From assembly GCA_036346225.1 (NCBI GenBank), contig JARFIW010000942.1:2749001-2813000 (forward strand): a stretch of DNA of 64,000 nt. Direction: 5' to 3'. Shown in pieces: positions 38,601 through 48,090 of the stretch. Source of the DNA: Platerodrilus igneus (taxonomy: Eukaryota > Arthropoda > Insecta > Coleoptera > Lycidae). Position 1 is the stretch's first letter. Each line of letters begins with the position of its first letter. Both the position numbers and the translations under genes were made by a program. The notes beneath the pieces were generated by a model. That model worked only from the letters and a program-made list of their open reading frames with translations. It was not told the DNA's origin and ran no database searches.

Positions 38601-39400
38601 AACTTGTTGTCTACAGAATATTTACTAATAAAGCAATTTAATTTTAAATAACTTCTACGTCGTATTTTCGGAAATGGTAGGCTTGAATATTTTCTAAATG
38701 AATCATCAAGCGAAAGTATGCTTAGCGGCATTAAAATTAACCATTAATTTCCCATTTTACGACCGCGGTTAATTATAGATTAAAATTTAATTTATTCACG
38801 TTCGAGCTTCCGTAAACTAACATATTTTATAGTAACAGTGCGCTGTATAATACATGCATACCCTTTCGCCGCGCTACTGCTATTTTTGTAGTTGCTTGAA
38901 AAAGTCAGTCGCCTTTTTTACTCTTAGGACCGCTGCAAAGCACCATTCTATACTTTCTCTAAAAGTATAGCACATCGCGCACTTTTTATCTTATAAATAA
39001 ATTTTGCTTATGTAGGCTTTTACACTTTAGCATATTTAAACATCTAATACAATCGATTAACCACTTTCGATTATTCTAACGGGGCCACCATACATTCCAC
39101 CACACCGTTCTTTTGAATACAACGATCTGATGAGCTTCCACACACTAACACCTAACGTACCTTTCCTACTATTTGTTAAACAAAACTACCGGCATCGCCA
39201 TGTCCGGATACGGACGTAAGCAGATGTTTGTGGATGTGTACGAGAATATGTAACCATATACATTAATTAGTCTAAGCTATTTTATTTAGTCCACGAAAAC
39301 TACTATTTTTCTAAAACCACAAAATAATAATAGCCTTTATAGGTTCCACATTTCTACCATTTCCCAATGACTGGTGCTACGTACATGGAGACTTTAATTT
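38600..39400. other. No recognisable feature
   Basis: No domain-bearing ORF or repeat seen. Confidence 0.4.
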
Positions 39401-39404
39401 CTTA

Positions 39405-39500
39405 TTTGAGAGAATCCTTATTCTCCCATGCACCGTTGCGTTGTTGCATGCCCACCCTTTTGGAGATATATGCTCGTTATAGGTTGTAGGACCCTCGGTT
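39405..39500 (-). pseudogene. Fragment of the unknown Maverick-associated ORF
   Basis: Nucleotide match by eye (about three quarters identical) to 40780-40900, inside the unrecognised ORF. Landmarks are AATCCTTATTCTC and TTATAGGTTGTA.GACCC. It is a short remnant showing that this ORF occurs at least twice. Confidence 0.65.
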
Positions 39501-39524
39501 TTACTTAACTACACTTTGTGAGAC

Positions 39525-39695
39525 CCTTTAATCTTTTTAATCGTGTCTCTCTCGCTTACAATACAGTAGGACTTAGCCCTACTACCAACAAATTATAATA
39601 CTAGATCCCCATTAAATTCGTCTTTAATTTTCCTACAACTTTTTTTGTTGACATGCGGTATATTGTGTTTATTATCCGCGGGTAGTCACTCTTTA
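39525..39695 (-). pseudogene. Polymerase thumb-region fragment
   Basis: Matches 51190-51350 of the large polymerase pseudogene at the nucleotide level, with CCTTTAATCTTTTTAA, CAGTAGGACTTAGCCCT and TATATTGTGTTTATTATC as landmarks. It is immediately followed by a left-end repeat (39706), the reverse of normal gene order, so the region is rearranged. Confidence 0.7.
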
Positions 39696-39705
39696 AGATA
39701 AATAT

Positions 39706-39960
39706 ATCTGTTTTGGTATCAACTAATATTATATTTTTCTAGGGAGCTCAAATCTGCAAATAGACTTTAAATAGAACCACCCTTTACAAAGTCGCGCCTT
39801 TTAAAGACCCAAACCTTTAATTTTTACCCATATTTATTTAACTCCATCTTTAAAACCCGTTTTTTGCTACCCAAGACATAAGCTCTAACCAATCATTTTC
39901 CTAGAAATCTAAAACCGCTTTGTCCCGCAAACACCACGTGGAGATAACACGTATACTCTG
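39706..39960 (+). repeat. Maverick left-end repeat, copy 2
   Basis: Shares TTTTGGTATCAACTAATATTA, CTGCAAATAGA, ATTTAACTCCATCTTTAAAACC and ACACCACGTGGAGATAA with 50270-50870. A minus-strand polymerase C-terminus follows at 40064, as in the main copy. Confidence 0.7.
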
Positions 39961-40063
39961 TCCACCAGACCAGAAGCAGAAAGGATTTAGAAGGTGGGAG
40001 AAGAACTTAAAAATTATGGAATCTTAAAACTAATATATACAATAGATTTACAAAGTCAAACAA

Positions 40064-40297
40064 CTATTTTAGATTTATATCTTTATACCCCCATGCGTGG
40101 GTTGATATGCTTCCAGGGATGACGTTACGCTTGTCATCTTCGCTCGATAAACTAATTTTACTAATAATGTGCATGTACAAATCGTTTTTTTTTTTACTCC
40201 GGATACATACACCGGCAAGTACTCGATACCATCCAAATAAAGAATTAGATGCTTGATGACTATTAATTTCCGCTTCCCTCGTGTACGCCCCAGACAC
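40064..40297 (-). CDS. 77-codon ORF carrying the polymerase C-terminal tail
   Basis: The last ~45 residues (ISKISLSSEDDKRNVIPGSI and onward to STHAWG) match the extreme C-terminus of the polymerase at 50969-51110. The first ~25 residues do not. The frame starts at an ATG, and a TTTATAAAAG box lies just upstream on the same strand (complement of 40321-40330), although so close that the leader would be almost nil. It may simply be a 3' fragment of a polymerase gene joined to other DNA. A function on its own is doubtful. Confidence 0.45.
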   Translation of the reverse strand: MSGAYTREAEINSHQASNSLFGWYRVLAGVCIRSKKKNDLYMHIISKISLSSEDDKRNVIPGSISTHAWGYKDINLK

Positions 40298-40360
40298 ATC
40301 CCTGGTGGTGATGTCATAGCCTTTTATAAATAAAGAACAATGTAATACTATTCTAAAATT

Positions 40361-40366
40361 TTTATT
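40361..40366 (-). terminator. AATAAA polyadenylation signal for the unknown ORF
   Basis: The complement of TTTATT lies ~80 nt past the stop of the 40443-41478 reading frame on the same strand, a normal distance for a 3' end. Confidence 0.5.
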
Positions 40367-40442
40367 CTGACATTATACATAACAAAATTTAAAAAATGTA
40401 ATGCCAAGCATGGAGCCATTTAAACTTAATTTTAATACAAAG

Positions 40443-41478
40443 TTATACACAGAAGACAGTCCTTTCTTTATGTTTGTTTGGAGCGGTTTTAATTTTATCC
40501 AATTTTATTTGCAGCTTAAAATTTAAGTCGACACCCAAGTCCTCTATCTCCTTTTCTAGCCAATAGTTTGATACATAGAGACCGCCTAGGTTTTCGAATT
40601 GCAAAATGTGCCGAAGTTTGCCTCTATATATAAAGTCTTTGATTCCACCGACAACCAGATCCATTCATTCGTGTAATTCTTGCAGTTTGTGACAATCTTT
40701 TAATCGCGGTTCTCCCACTATATCTTGCATACGTATCTTGTTAGCTTGATCGACTTCTTCTTGTCGGTATTGGAGGAAATCCTTATTCTCAAACTCACTG
40801 TTGCATAGTAACATGTCAACCACTTTTGGAAATATATGGTTGTTATAGGTTGTAAGACCCACGGTATTAAATGATCCGAAAGGTTCTTTACTAGGCAAAT
40901 ATACAATGTTTAACGAACCCCCTTTGCGTGTGGTGTACGCAAAGGTTACGAAGCTCGCATTGCTTAGGTCGTCTATGTTATCTGCTATTTTGATAAATAC
41001 GTTTTTAGAATAACTTTTTAAAAAGTATACAGATTTAGTCCCATTCTTTTCCGCAAGGACGCCTACATAACTAAAAGAGTCTTTTTTACTAACCACAAAT
41101 GCATACAACTTGTAGAAACCATATGTATCTAAGTCAGTCCATCGGCACATAAAATAATCTTTTAATTCTTCCTCATTTTCTCTAATAAGATGTTCTTTGT
41201 CTAACACATCTTTGTATTGATCGCGTATTGTTGCAGTGTTTTCCATGTAGTCCAATTTTCGCCTTTTTGCATCCATTTCCTCTAATTCCAGTTGTCTTTT
41301 CCTTCCACTTACAGCGTATGGTATACATAATGGGGCAATTTCCTTTAGCGTAAACGGATAGAGTTTACTACCAATATTTACGCGTTGTCGTACAACCTCT
41401 GGACGAATGTTAGGCGTATCTATCAATCCCAATTCCGAAATGACTACTTCTTTTGGAAGTGTAGAATATGGTGTTGCA
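40443..41478 (-). pseudogene. Unrecognised ORF (~345 codons), one in-frame stop
   Basis: A long minus-strand frame runs from about 41478 to 40443, interrupted only by one TGA (40665-40667). The longest pieces are 255 and 73 residues. An open, protein-like frame continues upstream of the first start-like codon to about 41478, where it collides with the inverted zinc-finger copy, so the true N-terminus is lost. Visible features are a charged, probably helical stretch (RKRQLELEEMDAKRRKLDYM) near residue 45, an aromatic-rich middle and no obvious catalytic motif or membrane segment. A second fragment exists at 39405-39500. Both copies lie beside polymerase pieces, so it is likely an accessory gene of a Maverick relative. 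I do not recognise the family. Confidence 0.6.
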
Positions 41479-41480
41479 GA

Positions 41481-41775
41481 TTGCGGTGCTTCCTATACCT
41501 GGAAAAATGCTCTCAAACGGCACCAGAACAAATGTCGTGGTGTAACATCGTCCACGGTTAAGCTTATACATCCGTCCGCAGCAAAGTACTTAAACTGTGG
41601 GTTTTGCGGTATCGCTTTTACGAGAACAGACAACTTACAGCGACACAAGGAAAAACAGCACGGTATGTCATTAAGTCGTAAACGTTCAGCTCCGCCAGCT
41701 GTTAAAGGGTCTTGTTCGAAACAACCACAAAACCTTTTATTGAGAATAATGAATTTTTTAGTATCAATAATATAA
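41481..41775 (+). pseudogene. Inverted copy of the zinc-finger coding region
   Basis: The first ~248 bp are the reverse complement of 37873-38120 with about nine differences (roughly 96% identical by eye), including the C2H2 finger (CGFC...RHKEKQH). The match begins and ends abruptly: upstream is the unknown ORF, downstream unrelated sequence. It is therefore a recent partial duplication. Confidence 0.85.
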
Positions 41776-41883
41776 GGATATTATACATTTTTGAAATCAG
41801 GAAAAAATTCTCTATACAACGGCATAAAAATCGAATGGCGTTCATAAGATATACAAAAGTAGATGATGTTTGAAAAGAGTTAT

Positions 41884-41937
41884 GTTAGGTTAGTTGGACT
41901 TAGGTTAGATAGTCCACACAAGTCCAACTAACCTAAC
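41884..41937. repeat. 18-bp perfect stem-loop with TTAGG-like arms
   Basis: GTTAGGTTAGTTGGACTT (41884-41901) faces AAGTCCAACTAACCTAAC (41920-41937) across 18 bases. The arms contain TTAGGTTAG, similar to the insect telomere repeat but too short to call an interstitial telomere. Confidence 0.7.
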
Positions 41938-41999
41938 CTAACTCCAGACAACACTAGCTAACCTAACTGTTGACAAGTCCACATCCAACCTAGGTCGGA

Positions 42000-42095
42000 G
42001 GCAATTTCATTCTATGGGGTAATTTCACCCTATGAGGCAATTTCACCCTATGGGGCAATTTCATCCTATGGGGCAATTTCACCCTTACCTAATAT
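42000..42095 (-). repeat. ~18-bp minisatellite GGGTGAAATTGCCCCATA, reverse orientation
   Basis: Five copies of TATGGGGCAATTTCACCC with small variations. The complement of the same unit occurs at 59588-59695 inside the main Maverick. Confidence 0.85.
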
Positions 42096-42138
42096 CCTAC
42101 AGTTCTTTTACCTTGCCCAGTTGGGCGCCGTTTAATCC

Positions 42139-44260
42139 TTAACACGAAGGTATCAACATATCCAGCAATTTCTGTGAGCAACCGTTGGCTGGTTTATCTT
42201 TTGTGTCGTCCACACAACGTTTAATATGGCATACTGGAATGCAACTTCCCACAATCATGTCTTTCTTCAGGATCACCGTATGCGGATTAATGTTTAGCAC
42301 CCTTACTGGTATCATATTTGGAAACTTTACCAGCGTTCTTCTAATCAGTAATCCCTCCTGACTCATTTCCGATTCAAATGCTTCTATCATGCATATTTGT
42401 CCTTCCCGGAGCGTACCATCCGGGCGTCCCATTACTATCATTTCCGCCTTCTCGGGTATCTTCATATCACAAATCATTCAAACTTGCATCGTCTGATTAC
42501 TCGTCCCTTGAAATGGAATCCCATCATCAACTATTCGAAGCACATTTTTTTTCATGTTTACATGAAACGCATATTCTCTCATGAAATCCATTCCCAAGAT
42601 CACTTCTTCTGTAATTTCTGCTACCAACACCTGATGAGTAATTAGTTTGTGCCCGATTGTCAACGTATCGGCAGTCTCTCCGTGATTACAAATTTTCTCA
42701 CCACTTGCCGTTCGAAGACACGCCGATGCAGGTAGCACTTTTCCACGACCAACCAAATCTGGTTTCACAATAGTCCTTGTTGCTTCTTTATCCACGTGTA
42801 ATCGGGCAACCCTACCATTAATTCTACCATCAATATAGATGCTGTCTAGACTTCCCATCGACAATGCAGCAAGGATGATAATCTCCGGGGCACTAGGTTG
42901 TGCTGTCGACGTTCGCCCCCTTACGTCGACTTGCTTTAGTTTCCCTGCTGCTCAACCGTCTCTGTATATGACCAACTTCACCGCAGCTCTAGCATCGCAG
43001 ACGTCATCTCCGAGGTCGCTGTCTTGCCAGCCTTTCCGCCACACGGTTAATTATTTCATCTATGCTGTTCTGCGCTTGACCAGGTTATTCTAAGGCAGAC
43101 CGAACTTGATGACTCATCCTGTGTGATGTTTGCTTAGCTGCTTCAAATTCAAGCGCATGGGCCAGTACGTCATCTAACATTTTTGGCCGTGCTAATCTTA
43201 GCGCTTGCTGTATTTCGCCGTCTTTAACGCCATCCACAAATGTCTGTACAGCTAGTTGTTTGAGAAAGCTATCTGGTGCCGTTGGGTATGCCAATCTAAC
43301 TAATCTGGCGAAGTCAGCTTCAAATTCTTGCAGACTTTTATTTGTCTTTTGCGAGCAGTTCTTAACTTGTGCATAGTAAACCTGTTGAAGGTGAGCGTCT
43401 CCATATCTCATTACAAGCTTTGATGTTAAGAGATTGTAATCATTCTGCTGGTGATCGGGAATCGTTTGTAAGAAGTTAAGAGCTTCCCCCCGTAGGGCCA
43501 CTATTAAGGAGATAGCCTTCTCTTTGTTGCACCAACCGTTCGGTATTGCAGCAGCTTCAAATTGTTTCAAATATGTGAGCCAAGGTGTTTTAGCATGTTA
43601 TGTGGGTGGTTTTACTTTAAATTTTGACGGTATTGAATCGCTTTCTTCCATGCTTCTTATTTCTGGGATGTTCTAATTTACCACTTGGTTTACTAATTCA
43701 AGTGGCCGCGTTGTTAGTGAAATCACTTGTTTTGTAGTCTCATCATATCTTCTTCCATTTTACCAATTCACTGTCCAACTTTTGTTCAACTGTTTTACAT
43801 GTTCAGTGAAATCTTCTTTCAATGCAATGGAGCTTTCCGTTAATCTTTGTTCTAACGTGGCTGTACTTTCATTCAACTTTTCTTCCATTTTGGCAGCATT
43901 TTCACCTAACCTTTCCATTTTCTCAATATTTTCAATAAACTTTTCTTCTCTTTCGCAGCATTTACACTTAATTTTTCTTCTATTTTCTCAGCATTTTCAC
44001 TAAGTGCCACTTCCATACCGTATTTAAACTTTTTAAGGGTCGATTCCAGTTCAACTGACCGCTCTACGTTTTCATTTAGTGTGACTTCCAGTTAGCCGAC
44101 CTCTCCTCCATTTTCTCAGCATTTTCACTAAGCTTTTTATCCATTTTTGCAGCATTTTCACATAACTTTTCTTCTACACAGGATTTAAAATCCTTAAGGA
44201 AAATCATTAAAGTTTTGCGTCCATCTTACTTTGGCTTCTTGTTACAGGTATATACAAACT
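42139..44260 (-). pseudogene. Ty3/gypsy-type gag and protease fragment
   Basis: On the minus strand, in order: a coiled-coil-rich Gag N-terminus in several frames (44260-43600, repeated ENAAKMEEKL-like heptads); the capsid domain in the frame 43085-43570 (WCNKEKAISLIVALRGEAL, FEADFARLVRLAYP); a zinc knuckle near 42985 (CGEVGHIQRR) that is broken by a stop and has lost its last Cys; a retropepsin domain at 42478-42864; and the protease-RT linker at 42139-42477 (TLREGQICMIEAFE). The protease active-site triplet reads Asp-Lys-Glu in place of Asp-Thr/Ser-Gly. RT, RNase H and integrase are missing, and no LTR was found. An in-frame TGA separates the last two frames. Confidence 0.8.
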
Positions 44261-44269
44261 ACTTAAATA

Positions 44270-44865
44270 TCTGTAGACTTGTGTTTTTTTTAAATTAATC
44301 ACTATATACCCCACACAGGCTGACACCAGTGTAGCGGGTTACTACCACCGCGTTTCACTGGTTTAAAACAAGTAATAACAAGAGTCTTTATTGCTCACCA
44401 TTCACAAGTCTAATTAACAGTATATGCCTTATTTATAGATGTTTTCAGTCCAATTAACAATGAAGCACTATCACACTAATGAATTTACAAGCAATAATAT
44501 CTTCTTAAACTAACTGCTTAACCATAGGTCCATTAACAACACTAACACAACTATTATAATTTATTTATTACACTTTTGTCTATTTATGTATTCTACAAGC
44601 TGTATGTACATTAGACACTTTCACATCATATAACATTTGTTTACTGTTGGACTTCCAAAAGCTCAACTATTTAACTTTACACGACATAATTTATATTAGA
44701 CATTCTCATATAGACTAACATGTCAGTTAGTAATAATATTTCAGGCAAAACATAGCTCACAAATGTGCATAATTTACATAATCACATAAATTACAAGGGA
44801 GTCATTTTTATTTATATGCCCTTATTTCCAAAATTATTGCAACTTTACTATAAAATGTTCAGTTC
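44270..44865. other. No recognisable feature
   Basis: AT-rich sequence between the gag fragment and the small inverted-repeat element. It could include remains of an LTR or leader, but I cannot show it. Confidence 0.4.
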
Positions 44866-45955
44866 GAGACATATTATGTTTAACGCATAGTTTGAACCAG
44901 GGTCTGAAACTATACATTCAGCATGTAAATGAGACATATTATGTTCAACGTGTAGTTTGAACCAGGGTCTGAAACTATACATTCAGCATGTAAATGAGAA
45001 ATACCCCCAAAGTATGCGTATGATGCCATAAATACTTATGTTTCTGTGTCTTATCGTTTGACAAGGTTGGAAAAACGTTTAGTATTATTTAGTACGTTTA
45101 TGCTGTAGTTGCATAATATATCAAGAATATTTTAAGGTTTTCTTTATATACATATAGTTAAATGATATGTAAAGTGTTTCCTCTTTAGCTAATAGCTACG
45201 ATTCCTAGATAGGTTTCCTATTAAGACCACCTATTGGGTAGCCGATATTCAATTTAACCATATATGGAGATGGTTTTGTCTTTATTTTACATTTTGTAAT
45301 ATTTTGTTAAAGTGAATGCTTACGAATTAAACAGATAATTTTTCTGTTAGACTACATAGGGCTATGTATATACTTTTAAAAAAGACACATCAAGGCATTT
45401 AGCCATGTCCTGTATGTGGACAACTAATCATACATCATTTGAAAATTGTTAGTTTCTTAATAAGTAATTAGTCTGGTATTTCGCCAATTTCTTGTCAATT
45501 ATCGGTTTCAGTCGTCTTTGATAATTTCCAACAATAAAAGTGCACCTTTTTTTATTGCAGGAGCGGATTCTGCAGCTTCTTTTGTGTGTGTGTGTGTGTG
45601 TGTGTGTGCAGGGGCACGGGGGGAGAGAGTATAAACATCCCTTAATACACTACCGTTATTACACGGTCTCAAAAAATCATTTATTTGCCTATGTTTATAG
45701 TGTCATCCTAAACATATGTAGTTCGAGCTATTTTAAGCATGTTTGTAGAGTACAAAACACATAGTTTGATCTAATGACAAGAATAGCAACGCCATCATAG
45801 TGATGAATGCATTTAACAATTATTTAGTGTGACACGTAGAAACACGCCTATTTATGGTACTATAAGTAATTCTTTGGGGTATTCTCATTTAACATATATT
45901 AAATGTATAGTTTTCAGACCCTGGTTCAAACTATGCATTAAACATATAATAGGTT
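44866..45955. mobile_element. 1.1-kb inverted-repeat DNA element (MITE-like)
   Basis: The sequence CATAGTTTGAACCAGGGTCTGAAACTATACATT near 44885 is mirrored near 45900-45945, and the inverted match continues inward through GAGAA(A)TACCCC.AAAG and CCATAAATA to about 45060 and 45820, giving ~120-bp inverted ends. On the left the outer 65 bp is present twice in tandem (44866-44930 and 44931-44995). The interior has no transposase; it holds a (GT)n run near 45585-45610. Target duplication not resolved. Confidence 0.7.
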
Positions 45956-45964
45956 ACATCATCA

Positions 45965-46600
45965 TCATCATTTTATTTTCGACCTTACTTAAGGTCGGTT
46001 TGACGCAGCTCTAACTTCTTTTCTATTCTGTTCTAATCTAAAAAGTTCTACATATCCTTCACAATCTAAATTTCTGATAAATTGACTAATATAGCTTTTT
46101 CTTATCTAGCTAGCTCTACATAGATATTACCAACCTAATTGTTGTTAAAGAACTCCAACATGTTTACATGATTCCCATTTATAAGAAAATGAAATACCAC
46201 CTAGTTTCCCCTCCAAAAAAAAGAAAAGTGTTAAATTATATTGTTATGGTAAGGTTTAAGCAGCGAATCGCTGCCAACATGCCAGACCGCTAACTAATTA
46301 TGAGTTATGTCATGGTGACGTTTATTAAATTATATGGTATGGTAAGGCTTGAGCAACGAATCACTACCAACATGCCAGACCGCTAACGAATTGTGAGTTA
46401 TGTCATGGTGAGATTTAGTTAACTGATTTTTATTATTTTTTTTGTGTTGTTTTCGAACTTACTTAAGGTCGGTTTGACGCAACTCTAAATTCCTTTCTAT
46501 TCTGAGCTAGTCTAAAAAGGTCTACATACCCTTCACAACCTAAATCTCTAACAATTTAACTAATATAGCTTTGTCTAGGTCTTTCTACTCTATCTTTATT
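45965..46600. repeat. Direct and tandem repeats (485-bp spacing; 94-bp pair)
   Basis: A ~150-bp segment with CTTACTTAAGGTCGGTTTGACGCA and TTCTATTCTG at 45975-46125 recurs at 46450-46600 in the same orientation. Between them, a ~94-bp unit with AATC.CT.CCAACATGCCAGACCGCTAAC is present twice in tandem (46232-46325, 46326-46417). The outer repeats may be two copies of a LINE 3' tail. Confidence 0.7.
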
Positions 46601-46759
46601 TGGTAGTCCATAATCTATTACCTTACTAAATAGTCCCTCATGCATTAGCTGGCGCCCTATCATTCTATCTCTTCTGATCATTAATCGTTTCTACATACAG
46701 GGTTCCTCACCTATATAGGTTACATACTAAACATATTTATAAGAATTAGCATATCTTGA

Positions 46760-47610
46760 GCTTTTGCCCGTTTGCACCAAACACGTCTTAGGTAAGGAAT
46801 AGTAAAGGAATCCTTAAATCATAAGTAGTCCTTAATTCAAAATGCATTGCACCAATGCTTGAATATCAACATTTTAACTAAGTAGGTGATACTATAGGCA
46901 ACGTTGTAATTTAAGTCATCTTTTAGGAAGTTTCAGGTTTATTACTATAAGGGTTGGCAATTTGGCATTGCAGATGCAGAAATGCAGATCAAGTTTTGTC
47001 AAATGTAAACATAGATTTAAATTTCTTTGTAATTTTGCTTTATAGCTATAATCCTGTCCAAGTATTATGATGGAAAATAAAAAGAGAGTTGTTAGCACCT
47101 CATTTATTAAAGTAGCACTGTTATTTCTAGAATAGTTGTTTACACTATTAGATAATATAATAATGTATTTTTTAAATTTCTGCGTGTTTTAAATTTTTGG
47201 CACATTCCTAACATGCAACTTACTTAACAGCACCCTTATTAAATTCTAACAAATGCTCTATTTCAGCTAATACTTGTAAGGCAGTCCTTTTGATTAATCT
47301 AAATTTTCGAAACACAAACAAATGTAAATTATTTATCCTTCCCATTAAAATAATTGGATCTTTCATTAATTCGTGTAGGAAACCCATTGTACATAATATA
47401 CAAAATCTTATAATACAAAAATAATTCAACACTAGAAACACACAGGAAGAAAAGTTTAATTATAGATTAAAAAGGAATTATATTGATATGTGTTTACATT
47501 TTAAGGTGTGAGGTTAGAAATCGTTCCTTAATATATTTGAGAAAGGAATTTTGGCTACTTAACACTAATTAAATCTGGAATTATGAATCTGGTGCAAACG
47601 GCTATTTTAA
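46760..47610. mobile_element. Deleted PIF/Harbinger-like DNA transposon
   Basis: GCCCGTTTGCACCA at 46766-46779 is inverted as TGGTGCAAACGGCT at 47590-47603, and subterminal AAGGAAT-rich sequence is also mirrored. Between them lies a HARBI1-like N-terminal remnant. At ~850 bp it is far too short for an autonomous element, which needs transposase and Myb-like genes, so it is a deletion derivative. The exact ends and the expected 3-bp target duplication are not resolved. Confidence 0.55.
47222..47390 (-). pseudogene. HARBI1-like transposase N-terminal remnant
   Basis: The minus-strand frame contains FVFRKFRLIKRTALQVLAEI and EHLLEF, which fits the conserved 'RFRLSK-T-LxxLxxIE..LE' segment near the start of Harbinger/HARBI1 transposases. 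The DDE catalytic domain is absent. The frame is 73 codons in all. Confidence 0.55.
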
Positions 47611-47614
47611 AACT

Positions 47615-48090
47615 ACTGCAATTATGGTTTTAATTTTCTTCGTGTCATAACTAAAGTTAAAATTATATTAGCATAATCTTTATTATAATTTACAAATATA
47701 TGATTATTTGAACGATAATCTTCTAATTGTCCAAGTGACCAAGTTTAACTGCATAAAAAAAGCTTCAATCCTGGCCACCCATTGGTGATGCAACCTGCGT
47801 GCTCCGGCGGTCATCCTCGCGGTTGTTACAGAGTCGAAATAATATGTGTATGCGAAAATAGTGGATAGGTTAGGTTACTGGAGAAAATGTTTTACTACTT
47901 AATATGACTGAACGGGCACAACATTCATTCCGAATGGACCTACACCTTGAAGAAGTACTAAATTACTAGAACAGGTAGAATGCCTACTGCGTTCCAGTGA
48001 TCTAAAGAGCCAAACTACAGGTTCAATCAAATTAGTAAGGTCTTTAGTAAGGAACCAGAATAAGACAGGTTCCCGAAATTGCGCAGTGGC
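47615..48090. other. No recognisable feature
   Basis: Unassigned sequence between the Harbinger remnant and the LINE. It may include LINE 3' untranslated sequence. Confidence 0.35.

Noticed and set aside
41884..41980. Interstitial telomere (TTAGG)n
   Set aside because: Only two to three TTAGG-like units, part of a hairpin; too short and imperfect.
44880..44910. tRNA-like B box (complement of AGTTTGAACCAGGG)
   Set aside because: No A box at the right distance and no cloverleaf; it lies in the inverted ends of a MITE-like element.
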